Source: an uncultured Alphaproteobacteria bacterium (GTDB lineage Bacteria > Pseudomonadota > Alphaproteobacteria > HIMB59 > GCA-002718135). Taken from it: a DNA stretch of 61,098 nucleotides. Positions 8,941 to 17,767 of the stretch are shown here, piece by piece. The stretch lies in the NCBI GenBank assembly GCA_902512325.1, contig CABXIT010000004.1, positions 1 through 61,098 of the forward strand, in the 5' to 3' direction. The notes under the pieces were generated by a model. The model was not told the DNA's origin and did no database searches. It saw only the letters and a program-made list of their open reading frames with translations. Each line of letters begins with the position of its first letter. Position 1 is the stretch's first letter. Both the position numbers and the translations under genes were made by a program.

Positions 8941-10275
8941 ATGACAAAAGTTGCTATTATTGGGTCTGGACCCTGTGGATTATCTATTTTAAGAGCATTT
9001 CAGCAAGCAGAAGAAAAAGGTAATGAAATTCCTGAAATTGTTTGTTTTGAAAAACAAGATGATTGGGGTGGTTTATGGAACTATAGTTGGAGAACAGGAT
9101 CTGATGAATTTGGTGATACAGTGCCAAATAGTATGTATCGATATCTTTGGTCAAATGGACCAAAAGAATGTTTAGAATTTGCTGACTATTCTTTTGATGA
9201 GCACTTTAATCAACCTATACCATCCTTTCCTCCACGAGAAGTTTTATATGATTATATTTTAGGTCGTGCCAAAAAAGCTAATATAAAAAAATATATAAAA
9301 TTTAATACAGTTGTAAGTAATGCTGTTTTTAAAGGAAATAAGTTTGAAATTACTTCAGTAAATAAAAAAGAAAATAACACTACAAAAGAAGATTTTGATT
9401 ATTTAGTAGTTGCTTCAGGACATTTTTCAGTTCCATACATTCCATACTATGAAGGAATGAATTCTTTCCCTGGAAGAATATTACACGGTCATGATTTTAG
9501 AGATGCAGAAGAGTTTAGAAATAAAGATGTTGTTGTGTTAGGTAGTAGTTATTCAGCAGAAGACATAGCGCTTCAATGTTATAAATATGGCGCTAGGTCA
9601 GTAACTATTGGCTATCGCAATAATCCCATGGGCTTTAAGTGGCCAGATGGAATGAAAGAAGTTCATTATTTAGATAGATTAGAAGGTAACACGGCAATTT
9701 TTAAAGACGGTCATGAACAAAATGCTGATGCAATTATTTTGTGTAGCGGTTATCTCCATCACTTCCCTTATCTTGATGATACCTTAAAACTTAAAACAGG
9801 TAATAGATTATACCCACCTAAGCTTTACAAAGGTGTTGTTTGGCAAGATAATCACAGAATGATGTATCTAGGTATGCAAGATCAATTCCACACTTTTAAT
9901 ATGTTTGATTGTCAAGCTTGGTTTGCAAGAGATGTGATTATGAGTAAAATAAAAATGCCTAGTGATGAAGATATTGAAAATGATATTAACAAATGGGTAT
10001 CAGAAGAAGAAGCTTTAGAAGATCCAATCCAAATGATAGATTTTCAAACCGAATACACTAAAGATTTACATTCAGCATCCGACTATCCTGAAATTGATTT
10101 TGAATTAATTAGAAAGCATTTCAAGGATTGGGAGCATCATAAAGAAGAAGATATAATGACTTATAGAAATAATTCATTCTCTTCAGCTGTAACAGGAACG
10201 GTAGCTCCAATACATCATACACCTTGGGCAGAGGCAATGGATGACTCAATGAAAACATTTATGGAATCTAAATAA
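8941..10275 (+). CDS. tmm: Trimethylamine monooxygenase (flavin-containing monooxygenase)
   Basis: 444 residues, the normal Tmm length. The FAD-binding motif GSGPCG is at 8-13, the FMO hallmark FxGxxxHxxxF at 176-186 (FPGRILHGHDF) and an NADP-binding segment GSSYSAED at 201-208. Long stretches such as SMYRYLWSNGPKECLEFADY, and the closing HHTPW region, match characterised bacterial Tmm enzymes. It oxidises trimethylamine to TMAO with NADPH and oxygen in the cytoplasm. A good Shine-Dalgarno (TTGGAGG) precedes the ATG. It is divergent from the TMAO transporter and convergent (2-base gap) with the tdm-cupin pair, so TMA made or imported feeds directly to Tdm. Confidence 0.95.
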   Translation: MTKVAIIGSGPCGLSILRAFQQAEEKGNEIPEIVCFEKQDDWGGLWNYSWRTGSDEFGDTVPNSMYRYLWSNGPKECLEFADYSFDEHFNQPIPSFPPREVLYDYILGRAKKANIKKYIKFNTVVSNAVFKGNKFEITSVNKKENNTTKEDFDYLVVASGHFSVPYIPYYEGMNSFPGRILHGHDFRDAEEFRNKDVVVLGSSYSAEDIALQCYKYGARSVTIGYRNNPMGFKWPDGMKEVHYLDRLEGNTAIFKDGHEQNADAIILCSGYLHHFPYLDDTLKLKTGNRLYPPKLYKGVVWQDNHRMMYLGMQDQFHTFNMFDCQAWFARDVIMSKIKMPSDEDIENDINKWVSEEEALEDPIQMIDFQTEYTKDLHSASDYPEIDFELIRKHFKDWEHHKEEDIMTYRNNSFSSAVTGTVAPIHHTPWAEAMDDSMKTFMESK

Positions 10276-10277
10276 AT

Positions 10278-10643
10278 TTATTCATCTGAATAAATATATC
10301 TTCCTCGATGTGTTACAACGCTAGTACACCCATTTTTAGTTGTGCTATAATGTGATGATCCTGAAGAAAGTTGAACAAAATCTCCTTTCTTATAAATATA
10401 TCCATCTGAGTCAGTTAAATCGCCTTCTAGAATAAAAAATTCTTCTGGACCAGTGTGTTCATGCGCTTTTGAAGTAGTGCCTGAATCCATTCTATAGAGG
10501 TAGGAACCTTCTCCTGTTTTATGATCATAACTTAAATTAAACCAATAAATATTTCCTTGTTGATTTTTTGATTCATCTTCTAGTAATTCCCATTTTAGAT
10601 TTTCAATATTAAATACTTTACGTAAATTTGCTAAATTGTTCAT
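10278..10643 (-). CDS. Small single-domain cupin, downstream partner of tdm
   Basis: 121 residues forming one cupin barrel. The first motif HEHTGPEEFFILEG supplies two His and a Glu as metal ligands and the second (SSGSSHYS) the third His. This is the layout of ChrR-like or small-molecule-lyase cupins. It begins 15 bases after tdm and is surely co-transcribed. The linkage suggests a role in TMAO breakdown, perhaps handling formaldehyde or dimethylamine or sensing a product, but the sequence does not reveal a reaction. Cupins of this size are too diverse for a name. The gene converges on tmm with two bases between. Confidence 0.75.
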   Translation of the reverse strand: MNNLANLRKVFNIENLKWELLEDESKNQQGNIYWFNLSYDHKTGEGSYLYRMDSGTTSKAHEHTGPEEFFILEGDLTDSDGYIYKKGDFVQLSSGSSHYSTTKNGCTSVVTHRGRYIYSDE

Positions 10644-10658
10644 TAAAAATAATTTTAA

Positions 10659-13016
10659 TTAGGCTCTAACCCTGCTTTTTGAAGGATCATAAAAAGGAAA
10701 GGGCACAACTTTAGCGGATATTCTTTTTTGATGACCGTCAAGTTTACCAATTTCAAGTTCTGTATCAAGTTCGGATGAACGAATATCAATTCTACATAAG
10801 GCAATATTTTTATTTAAAGTCGGAGAAACTGTTCCACTTGTTATAATACCAACTTGAGCTCTACCACTATGAACACAATCACCATGATTAACTTTTTCAT
10901 TGCCCTCTATTTCTAACCCAACTAATTTTTTATGAGGATGCGCTTTTCTCTCAACTAAAGCTTCTTTACCAATAAAATTTTGTTCTTTAGTTTTAAGAGG
11001 AACCGTAAAACTTATTCCAGCTTCAAAAGGATCAGTTTCATCACTAAATTCATTACCACCTAAAATTAATCCTGCTTCAATTCTAAGCATATCAAGAGCT
11101 TCAAATCCCATTGGTGAAATATTAAATTCTTTTCCTGCATCCCATACCGCATCCCATACTTTAGGGGCATCATTAGGATGACAATAAATTTCATAGCCAA
11201 GTTCACCTGTATAACCAGTTCGTGATAACATAATTGGAATTCCTTTATGATCGCCAATTCTACTAATAGTAAAATGAAAACATTCTAGGTTATTAACATC
11301 TGGGTGAGCAGGAGGAGTCCATATAATTTTAGATAACACTTTTCTACTGTTTGGTCCTTGCACTGAAATGTTATGAAGGTGATCTGTTGAGGATTTAATA
11401 TTTGCATGGAGTTTTAATTCCTCACTTAATTGGGTGAGCCATTCTCCTGAATAATCACTACCACAAATCCATCGAAAATTATGATCTCCTAGTCTGTAGA
11501 GTGTACCATCATCAATCATAGTACCATTCTCATAACACATTGCCGTGTATACCACTTGACCAACTGACAGCTTTTTGATGTTTCTTGTAAGTGCTACATT
11601 TAGTAATTCTTCAGCATCAGGTCCAACAACTTCAAACTTTCTTAATGATGATAAGTCCATCATAACTACGTTGTTTCTACATTCGGTATATTCTTTAATA
11701 GTTCCAAAATTATTAAATTTATTAGGAATCCAAAAACCTGAAGAGTCCATCATATCATTTGTTAATTTAGATGTTCTTGGATGAAAACCTGTTTCTTTTG
11801 TCAGCATAAAATCACTTCCAGCATTTTTTCTATAACCGATAGATTTTGCAAATCTATTTTTTTCTGAATAAACTCTAACGTAAATATCTGTAGGGTTCCA
11901 GTCATTTGCAGTATCAATATCATCAGGACATGATGATGATACGCATACCAGATCTTTCTGTGCTTGAAAGAGGACATAATCACCGGGACGTGACCATGGC
12001 ATGTCAGAAAAAATTACATTGTTCGCATCTATGCCAGTATTAAAAAATAAATTAATAGCAGCCCAACCATTTCTTTTTTCAACTCCATATTTATCAAGTG
12101 CGTAATTAAAATTATCTGAACAATTTATATGACCAAAATATCCTTGATCTTCATATAATTTTCTTGTGCAAGCTGTTCCAAAAGTGTCATGTCGACCAAT
12201 AGTATCTTGTACTACCTCAACCAGAGGTTCTAGATTTTTATCAAAATATTTTGAGTGTAAACCAGGCATTGCATACGAACCACCTAAAATTGCTCTACTT
12301 GCCGTAGTATCAATTGATAGTTCATTACCGCTTTGAAGTGCATTGCTATCAAACGCCATAAAGTCTGAGCACTGTCTTCCATATAAATCAATAATTTGAA
12401 TATAATCACCTTTTTTAATTTCATAGGCACTTGCAGAACTATCTTTTATTAAAATTTCTTCTTTAGGCGAAGCTAAAGGCTCAGGTAAAATTCTCTCCAA
12501 TTTATTATTTTTTGGATTTATTCTCTTAACTATAACTTCAATATCAGTAGGTGGATTTTGATTTTCAACAATCATATTTTCACCAGGACAAGCTAAGATA
12601 ATAAAACAATTTTCATTTATTGTTATATTTTCGCTGTCATTTCTTTTTGAATTTTCATTAAAAAATAAAGATGAAGTAAATTTATCAAGATTAATTTTTT
12701 TATTCTTTAGTTTTTGAATTAAAAATAATTTTTCTGAGCTGTTATTTAAAATTTCTTTTAAAAAAGAATTTTCTATTTCAGGTTTTTTATTAATAATATT
12801 TTGATTGTTATTTCCCTTATTATCAAAAATAGTTATTTCACAGATTTGATTACCTTCTAAATTTTTAAGATATAAATTATCTCCCTTGTCTAAATCTATA
12901 CCAATTATACCTTGCCCTTTAACAATATATCTCTCCGTATCTTCGGGAAGTCCGTAAGAGCCTACGACAATAGGATTAGACCTTCTGACTGGATATTTGC
13001 TAATATCAATATTCAT
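10659..13016 (-). CDS. tdm: Trimethylamine N-oxide demethylase (aldolase)
   Basis: 785 residues, matching Tdm of Methylocella and Ruegeria. The N-terminal half holds a DUF1989-type domain (about 190-385) and the C-terminal half a glycine-cleavage-T-type, tetrahydrofolate-binding domain (about 430-780). Cys283, Cys299 and Cys363 are spaced 16 and 64 apart, exactly the spacing of the three zinc-ligand cysteines I recall from the Methylocella enzyme. Tdm splits TMAO to dimethylamine and formaldehyde, and the T-domain can pass formaldehyde to tetrahydrofolate. It is followed by a cupin gene. A degenerate copy of the tmm-region palindrome (TTTTA-N5-TGAAA, 13044-13058) lies 28 bases upstream. Confidence 0.93.
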   Translation of the reverse strand: MNIDISKYPVRRSNPIVVGSYGLPEDTERYIVKGQGIIGIDLDKGDNLYLKNLEGNQICEITIFDNKGNNNQNIINKKPEIENSFLKEILNNSSEKLFLIQKLKNKKINLDKFTSSLFFNENSKRNDSENITINENCFIILACPGENMIVENQNPPTDIEVIVKRINPKNNKLERILPEPLASPKEEILIKDSSASAYEIKKGDYIQIIDLYGRQCSDFMAFDSNALQSGNELSIDTTASRAILGGSYAMPGLHSKYFDKNLEPLVEVVQDTIGRHDTFGTACTRKLYEDQGYFGHINCSDNFNYALDKYGVEKRNGWAAINLFFNTGIDANNVIFSDMPWSRPGDYVLFQAQKDLVCVSSSCPDDIDTANDWNPTDIYVRVYSEKNRFAKSIGYRKNAGSDFMLTKETGFHPRTSKLTNDMMDSSGFWIPNKFNNFGTIKEYTECRNNVVMMDLSSLRKFEVVGPDAEELLNVALTRNIKKLSVGQVVYTAMCYENGTMIDDGTLYRLGDHNFRWICGSDYSGEWLTQLSEELKLHANIKSSTDHLHNISVQGPNSRKVLSKIIWTPPAHPDVNNLECFHFTISRIGDHKGIPIMLSRTGYTGELGYEIYCHPNDAPKVWDAVWDAGKEFNISPMGFEALDMLRIEAGLILGGNEFSDETDPFEAGISFTVPLKTKEQNFIGKEALVERKAHPHKKLVGLEIEGNEKVNHGDCVHSGRAQVGIITSGTVSPTLNKNIALCRIDIRSSELDTELEIGKLDGHQKRISAKVVPFPFYDPSKSRVRA

Positions 13017-13090
13017 AATTTAATTTTCTTAATTTATTAATTATTTTAAATAATGAAAATGATCTTAATATATCTTAAATAAACTTCAAT

Positions 13091-13960
13091 TTATTTAAAC
13101 TCTTCATCAAAAGATTCATTAAATTTTGATAAATTTTCTGCAGTATAACTCTTATAATCAAATTCGATATTAGAGGTAATTTCAGAAACCATACTCCACA
13201 TAGTCTCTCTTAATAAGGAAGCAGATTTAATAGCCTTGTATTTTATAAGTAATTCTGATGATAATTTTTTTTCAAAATAGTTTTCAAGTAAATGTTTTTC
13301 TTCATTCTCATTAAAATCGTTATTAGAAGCAAGTCCACCAAGATCAAATAATGGTGTATTAAATCCGGCATATTCCCAATCAATCAACCATATCTTTTCT
13401 TGATTTTGAATAAAATTTGCTGGAAGCAGATCATTATGGCTAAACACAATTTCAAAAGGTGATGATATACTTTCTAATTTCAGGGCTTTTTTTAAAAGAT
13501 CAGGAAGAATTTTTATATATGAACTTTGATGTTCTTCTAAAAAATTTTTATAATTTTTTATTACATGAAAAACCCAAAAAATTACAGATTGACCTATCAG
13601 TTGATCAGGGATCTTAGTATGAACTTTTTTGATAAGTTTTGTTATAGTATCTAAATTATTTTTAATATCTTCAGGTCCAAATGTTTTACCTTCAATATAG
13701 TTAAAAATTTGAATTGATTTTTTATGAAATAATAATTTTGGACAAATACCAATTTTTGAAGCTGCCTTGCTTGCTTGTACTTCATTTGATCTAAAAACTA
13801 AATGCTCTGGTATATCATCTCCTATTCTTACAAAATATTTTTTAGATCCATCAGTAACAAGAAAGTTTTTATTTGTAATTCCTCCTTTAATTGAGGAAAT
13901 ATCAATTTTACTCTCCCAGAAATTAATACCAGAAATTAATTGAATGCTATTTTTATCCAT
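13091..13960 (-). CDS. Choline/ethanolamine kinase-like phosphotransferase (APH fold)
   Basis: 289 residues of the aminoglycoside-phosphotransferase/choline-kinase fold. The catalytic loop is SHNDLLPANF, matching the HxDxxxxN motif, and the metal-binding segment is LIDWEYAG, typical of LicA-type choline kinases. An N-terminal G-rich nucleotide loop is replaced by GGITNKNF, as in choline kinases. It would phosphorylate choline, ethanolamine or a related amino alcohol. It lies 74 bases upstream of tdm on the same strand, so it may share its transcript, and is divergent from the IclR gene. Methylated-amine context supports a choline-type substrate, but some family members phosphorylate other alcohols. 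Confidence 0.75.
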   Translation of the reverse strand: MDKNSIQLISGINFWESKIDISSIKGGITNKNFLVTDGSKKYFVRIGDDIPEHLVFRSNEVQASKAASKIGICPKLLFHKKSIQIFNYIEGKTFGPEDIKNNLDTITKLIKKVHTKIPDQLIGQSVIFWVFHVIKNYKNFLEEHQSSYIKILPDLLKKALKLESISSPFEIVFSHNDLLPANFIQNQEKIWLIDWEYAGFNTPLFDLGGLASNNDFNENEEKHLLENYFEKKLSSELLIKYKAIKSASLLRETMWSMVSEITSNIEFDYKSYTAENLSKFNESFDEEFK

Positions 13961-14034
13961 AAATTATTAATTATATTATATTTTAAAATAAATAATTTAC
14001 TATTAATCATATATATTTTGAATATAAATTTATT

Positions 14035-14796
14035 ATGACACGTAATTATTTAAGTGGTTCAATAAAAAAAGCTTTAGCCATAATAGAATGTGTTGGAAAA
14101 TCGCCAAAACCTCTAAAGGCTAGCCAAGTTTCCTTAATGACTAAATTGGATAGAGCCACTGCATTTAGAATTCTAACTTATCTCACCAGTCTAGGATATA
14201 TTTTTAAAGATACCTCTAATAACTTATACTCTTTAGGGCATAAAATTTTTGAGTTTGGTGATAAGTCTGATTTTCTTAAAACATTGACAACTTTATGCTT
14301 TGAGCACATTAAAAGTTTATCTTACGATACTAATCATATAACTTATCTTGCAGTCTTAGAAGGTCCTCACATTGTTTATTGCGATAAAGTCGACCCGCTA
14401 GGTGAGAATGCCCCAAGAGCTTTTAGAATGAGGTTAGATGCTCACAGTTGCGCACTTGGAAAAGCAATTCTTGCTTATAAATCAAGAGATGAATTAAGGG
14501 AAATTTATAAAAGTTATACGCTTCATAAACATACAGCAAATACTATTACCACTTTAGATAAGCTCTATCTAAATTTAGAAAAAGTAAGAAAAAAAGGTTA
14601 TAGTTTAAATGAAGCAGAAACATTTGATTATGTTTATGGGATAGGAGCTCCAATAATGGATTCTCAAAAAAGAGCAATTGCAGCTATTGCAATCTCTGGA
14701 ACCAAAGGAAGTATTAATATTAAAACTGTGGAAGATTTGGCAAGTAGAGTAACAGATACAGCGAAATTAATATCAAAAAAATTAACTGAAAATTAA
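14035..14796 (+). CDS. IclR-family transcriptional regulator
   Basis: 253 residues. An N-terminal winged helix-turn-helix (about residues 9-65, KASQVSLMTKLDRATAFRIL) is followed by the IclR effector domain with the typical MRLDAHSCALGKAILAY and ETFDYVYGIGAPI segments. IclR proteins bind palindromes and respond to small carboxylic or amine metabolites. It is divergent from the choline-kinase-like gene (74 bases) and precedes the FAD oxidoreductase operon by 90 bases. A palindrome immediately after the stop codon, also found between tmoX and tmm, is the obvious candidate operator. Which genes it controls is inferred from position. Confidence 0.9.
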   Translation: MTRNYLSGSIKKALAIIECVGKSPKPLKASQVSLMTKLDRATAFRILTYLTSLGYIFKDTSNNLYSLGHKIFEFGDKSDFLKTLTTLCFEHIKSLSYDTNHITYLAVLEGPHIVYCDKVDPLGENAPRAFRMRLDAHSCALGKAILAYKSRDELREIYKSYTLHKHTANTITTLDKLYLNLEKVRKKGYSLNEAETFDYVYGIGAPIMDSQKRAIAAIAISGTKGSINIKTVEDLASRVTDTAKLISKKLTEN

Positions 14797-14799
14797 GAT

Positions 14800-14816
14800 G
14801 TTTCAATGGTTGAAAC
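14800..14816. promoter_or_regulatory. Palindrome GTTTCAA-TGG-TTGAAAC upstream of FAD oxidoreductase operon
   Basis: A perfect 7-bp inverted repeat with a 3-base centre lies 4 bases after the iclR stop and 70 bases before the FAD oxidoreductase start. It is not followed by a T-run, so a terminator is unlikely. It contains the same TTTCA-N5-TGAAA core as the site at 8866-8880. It may be an operator for the operon and for the regulator itself. Confidence 0.45.
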
Positions 14817-14886
14817 AATCACTTTAAGCTGTATAGAGTTTAAAATAAATCTTCGAAATTAAAAAAATTATAGGAAAATATATAAT

Positions 14887-16233
14887 ATGTCACTACCAGA
14901 AAAAGTAGATTACGTAATCATAGGTGCTGGAATTCATGGACTAAGTACTGCTTGGCATTTAGCTGCAAAATTAAAAGCTAAAGGCAAGGGTGATGGCTCA
15001 AAAATACTTGTAATTGATAAAGATTCAATTGCTGCAGGTGCAAGCGGTGTTGCTTGTGGAGTAGTTCGTAATAATTATTACCAACCTGCTATGAGAGAAT
15101 TAATGGCAATGTGTGTTGAAGTATGGGAGAGTGATGCAAAAAAATTTCATTATCATGATGTAGGTTATATGCAGATAAGTCCTGAATGCATGGAAAATGA
15201 TGTTGCTGAAATTTACGCTCAGCAAAAAAATATTGGATATGATTCAGTTTTTATACAAGGTAAAAAAGACTCAGAAAATTATATGAAAAAGATGTTTGGT
15301 GATTGGCAAGCAAAAGGAATCACAAGTGTTTTACATGAAAAAAGAGGTGGTTATGCAAATAATACATCAGCTATTTATGGATTAGCAGACAAAGCTGAAG
15401 CAGAAGGGGTTCGTATATTAACGGGTACAACTGTAAAGGGGTTTCAATATGGATCTAATTCAACTGCTGTTACAGGTGTAGAAACTGATAAAGGTTTAAT
15501 AAAATGTGATCAAGTAATAGTTGGAGCGGGGCCTTGGGCAAAGTCTTTTTGGGATATGTTAGATTTGCCAAATACTATTTCAATTAAGAGTGAAGATGGA
15601 AAAATGCATTATGATTATCCAATGTGGCATTATTGGATGTTAACTGAAGGGGTTTTAAGAGTTGATCCTAATTTTTTAACAACAGATGATGGAAAAATGC
15701 CTCCTGTTATTCATGTAGATACGGACGCACCACTTTATTCTGATAGTGATAATAAACATCTTATTACTGATAAATTATGGGGAATATATTATAAGCCAGA
15801 TTTTCATTTTGGAGGTATACAGGGTGGATCATCTCCTTATAAAGTTGGGGAACCTGGTGGAGAAGGTGTTAATGTTGATCCTTACGGGAATAAGTCTAAA
15901 GATTTTGTAATTACTGACGAGTTTGCTGATATGTGGAGTTCAGCTTTAGCTTTTTGTCATAAAAGATTTGAAGGAAAGTCTCATCTTTTCAAAAAAGATG
16001 GAGGAGGTCTAGGGTGTTTTACTCCAGATTGCTTTCCAGTTTTTGATCAATTTAGAGAAAATGTTTATTTAATTGCTGACTCAAATCATGGGTACAAAAT
16101 GATTGGTGTGGGTAAATTAGTAGCTGAAGAAGTTTTAGGAGAGAAAAGCTCATTATTAGAACCTTTTAGATTTTCAAGATATGAGCAAGGAAATTTACAT
16201 CCAACATCAAATAGTCCTTTTCCTTGGAGTTAA
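14887..16233 (+). CDS. FAD-dependent amine oxidoreductase, sarcosine oxidase beta/NMG dehydrogenase-like
   Basis: 448 residues of the DAO/SoxB flavoprotein family. The FAD-binding beta-alpha-beta motif is GAGIHGLSTAWHLA near residue 13, followed by an acidic strand end (LVIDKD). VACGVVRNNYY near residue 56 matches the segment that precedes the flavin site in sarcosine oxidase beta chains, and a C-terminal NHGYKMIGVGK resembles their second FAD motif. It would oxidise an N-methyl or secondary amine to an imine. No SoxA/D/G-like partner is present, unlike the four-subunit N-methylglutamate dehydrogenase, so it may act alone. The ligase and Glx genes follow directly, suggesting it oxidises their product. 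Confidence 0.8.
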   Translation: MSLPEKVDYVIIGAGIHGLSTAWHLAAKLKAKGKGDGSKILVIDKDSIAAGASGVACGVVRNNYYQPAMRELMAMCVEVWESDAKKFHYHDVGYMQISPECMENDVAEIYAQQKNIGYDSVFIQGKKDSENYMKKMFGDWQAKGITSVLHEKRGGYANNTSAIYGLADKAEAEGVRILTGTTVKGFQYGSNSTAVTGVETDKGLIKCDQVIVGAGPWAKSFWDMLDLPNTISIKSEDGKMHYDYPMWHYWMLTEGVLRVDPNFLTTDDGKMPPVIHVDTDAPLYSDSDNKHLITDKLWGIYYKPDFHFGGIQGGSSPYKVGEPGGEGVNVDPYGNKSKDFVITDEFADMWSSALAFCHKRFEGKSHLFKKDGGGLGCFTPDCFPVFDQFRENVYLIADSNHGYKMIGVGKLVAEEVLGEKSSLLEPFRFSRYEQGNLHPTSNSPFPWS

Positions 16234-16274
16234 TATGATGTTGTATGGTTTGTCATTTAATTAGGGGGGATAAT

Positions 16275-17747
16275 ATGAGTGATTTAGAAAATTTTGTTAA
16301 TCAATCAGGTAGAGATAAACTAGTAAAAGATGTAAGAAAAAAAATTGATGAACTGGGAATTACTTATATCTACTATCAATTTGTATCTGTAACAGGAAGA
16401 ATTGTTGGTAAAGGTGTTCCAGCGGATCATTGGGAGTCATTAGCTGAAAAAGGATTTCAATTAGTTTACGGAGCAACTGCTAATTTGTTTGTCGATAGAC
16501 ATGGAGATTATATTGGGTATGGACCAGAATCATCTGAACTTGTAGGAATTCCTGAACCGGATACTTTTGTTCAATTGCCTTGGGATAAACGAGTTGCACG
16601 TGTTTGGTGTACTTGTTTTAGAAATAGAGAAGAAGAGGAAAATCCAGGTGGACATTTAACATCCGATTGTCGAGGCAATTTAAAAGTATTCCAAGATCAA
16701 TTTCAAGAAAAATTCGGCATGAATATGCGTGCTGGAACTGAACCAGAAATGATGTGGTTAACAAAGAAAGACAATGGAGAACCAACAGGAGATGGGTATT
16801 CAAGACCTTACTGTTATCATATTGACCAATTTGAATCTCTGAGACCAGTTTACATGAAAGTAATTGAATATTGCCGTGCTATGGGCCTTGATGTTATCCA
16901 AGGAGATCACGAAGATGCTCCTGGTCAATTAGAATTAAATTTCATGTATGACGATGTTTTAAGAAATGCAGATAGACTTACTACTTATCGTCAAATTTGC
17001 GCACAAGTTGCAAGAGAATTTAATTTAATTGCTTGCTTTATGAGCAAGCCTTTTATGGGTGTTTCGGCTAATGGATGTCATACCAATGTTTCACTTTGGA
17101 AAGGTGGAGAATTAAAATCTACCCCTATTGGTAACAATCCATTACCAGGCATGGATCAAGTTTTTACTCATGTATCAGGTGGTGAAAATATGTTTATGCC
17201 AGATCCGAAAATTGATGCAGTTAAGCCAGGGCCTGTTGGCCTACATAGTATTGGGGGCTTGCTTAAGCACTTACCAGCTTTGACCTGTCTTGGATCGCCA
17301 ACAGTTAATTCGTATCGTAGACTCTGGGACACAGGTTTCTGGGCACCAGTCTATGCCGATTGGGGTTACCAAAATAGAACATGCAGTGTTCGTGTTTCTG
17401 CGCCTGGACGCGTTGAGTATAGATCGGTTGATTCAACTCATAATCCTTATTTAATGGGAGCGGGTATTTTAAAAGCTTTTGAAGATGGTTTGGATAATAA
17501 ATTTGATCCAGGCGAACCAGAGAAAAAAAATATTTATGATGCAATGAAAGAAGGTAAAGAAGTTGATAAGTTACCTATGACTTTAGGAGAAGCCATTCAA
17601 CGTTTAGATTCTGATAATGTAATTAAAGCAGCATTACCTGAAGATATGATTAGAGTGTTTATGCATTATAAGAAAGATGAGTGGGAAAAATTCCTTTCTG
17701 CAGTTACGCAATGGGATGTTGATACTTACTTGGACGTATTGCCATAA
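16275..17747 (+). CDS. Glutamine synthetase-family gamma-glutamyl-amine ligase (first paralogue)
   Basis: 490 residues from the ATG at 16275, which has a strong AGGGGGG Shine-Dalgarno. An upstream in-frame ATG at 16245 lacks one. Glutamine-synthetase active-site elements are present: GTEPEM metal-binding Glu, GDHEDAPGQLELNF, the NGCHTNVS histidine loop and NRTCSVRV arginines. An N-terminal segment of about 25 residues precedes the beta-grasp domain. It is closer in its C-terminal end (EW...WDVDTYL) to the third paralogue at 31442 than to the GmaS-type enzyme at 24922. It would join glutamate to ammonia or an amine using ATP. Being upstream of glxBCD argues for an amine substrate. The specificity is unknown. 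Confidence 0.82.
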   Translation: MSDLENFVNQSGRDKLVKDVRKKIDELGITYIYYQFVSVTGRIVGKGVPADHWESLAEKGFQLVYGATANLFVDRHGDYIGYGPESSELVGIPEPDTFVQLPWDKRVARVWCTCFRNREEEENPGGHLTSDCRGNLKVFQDQFQEKFGMNMRAGTEPEMMWLTKKDNGEPTGDGYSRPYCYHIDQFESLRPVYMKVIEYCRAMGLDVIQGDHEDAPGQLELNFMYDDVLRNADRLTTYRQICAQVAREFNLIACFMSKPFMGVSANGCHTNVSLWKGGELKSTPIGNNPLPGMDQVFTHVSGGENMFMPDPKIDAVKPGPVGLHSIGGLLKHLPALTCLGSPTVNSYRRLWDTGFWAPVYADWGYQNRTCSVRVSAPGRVEYRSVDSTHNPYLMGAGILKAFEDGLDNKFDPGEPEKKNIYDAMKEGKEVDKLPMTLGEAIQRLDSDNVIKAALPEDMIRVFMHYKKDEWEKFLSAVTQWDVDTYLDVLP

Positions 17748-17767
17748 TCTAAGAAAGGATAATTAAT

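Noticed and set aside
14800-14816. Hairpin after iclR as a transcription terminator
   Set aside because: No T-run follows on either strand, and the same core recurs at the tmm/tmoX promoter, so an operator is the better reading.
16245-16274. Upstream ATG extending the first ligase by ten residues
   Set aside because: The ATG at 16275 has a strong AGGGGGG Shine-Dalgarno, which the upstream codon would have to translate through. The extension (VCHLIRGDN) does not resemble the family.
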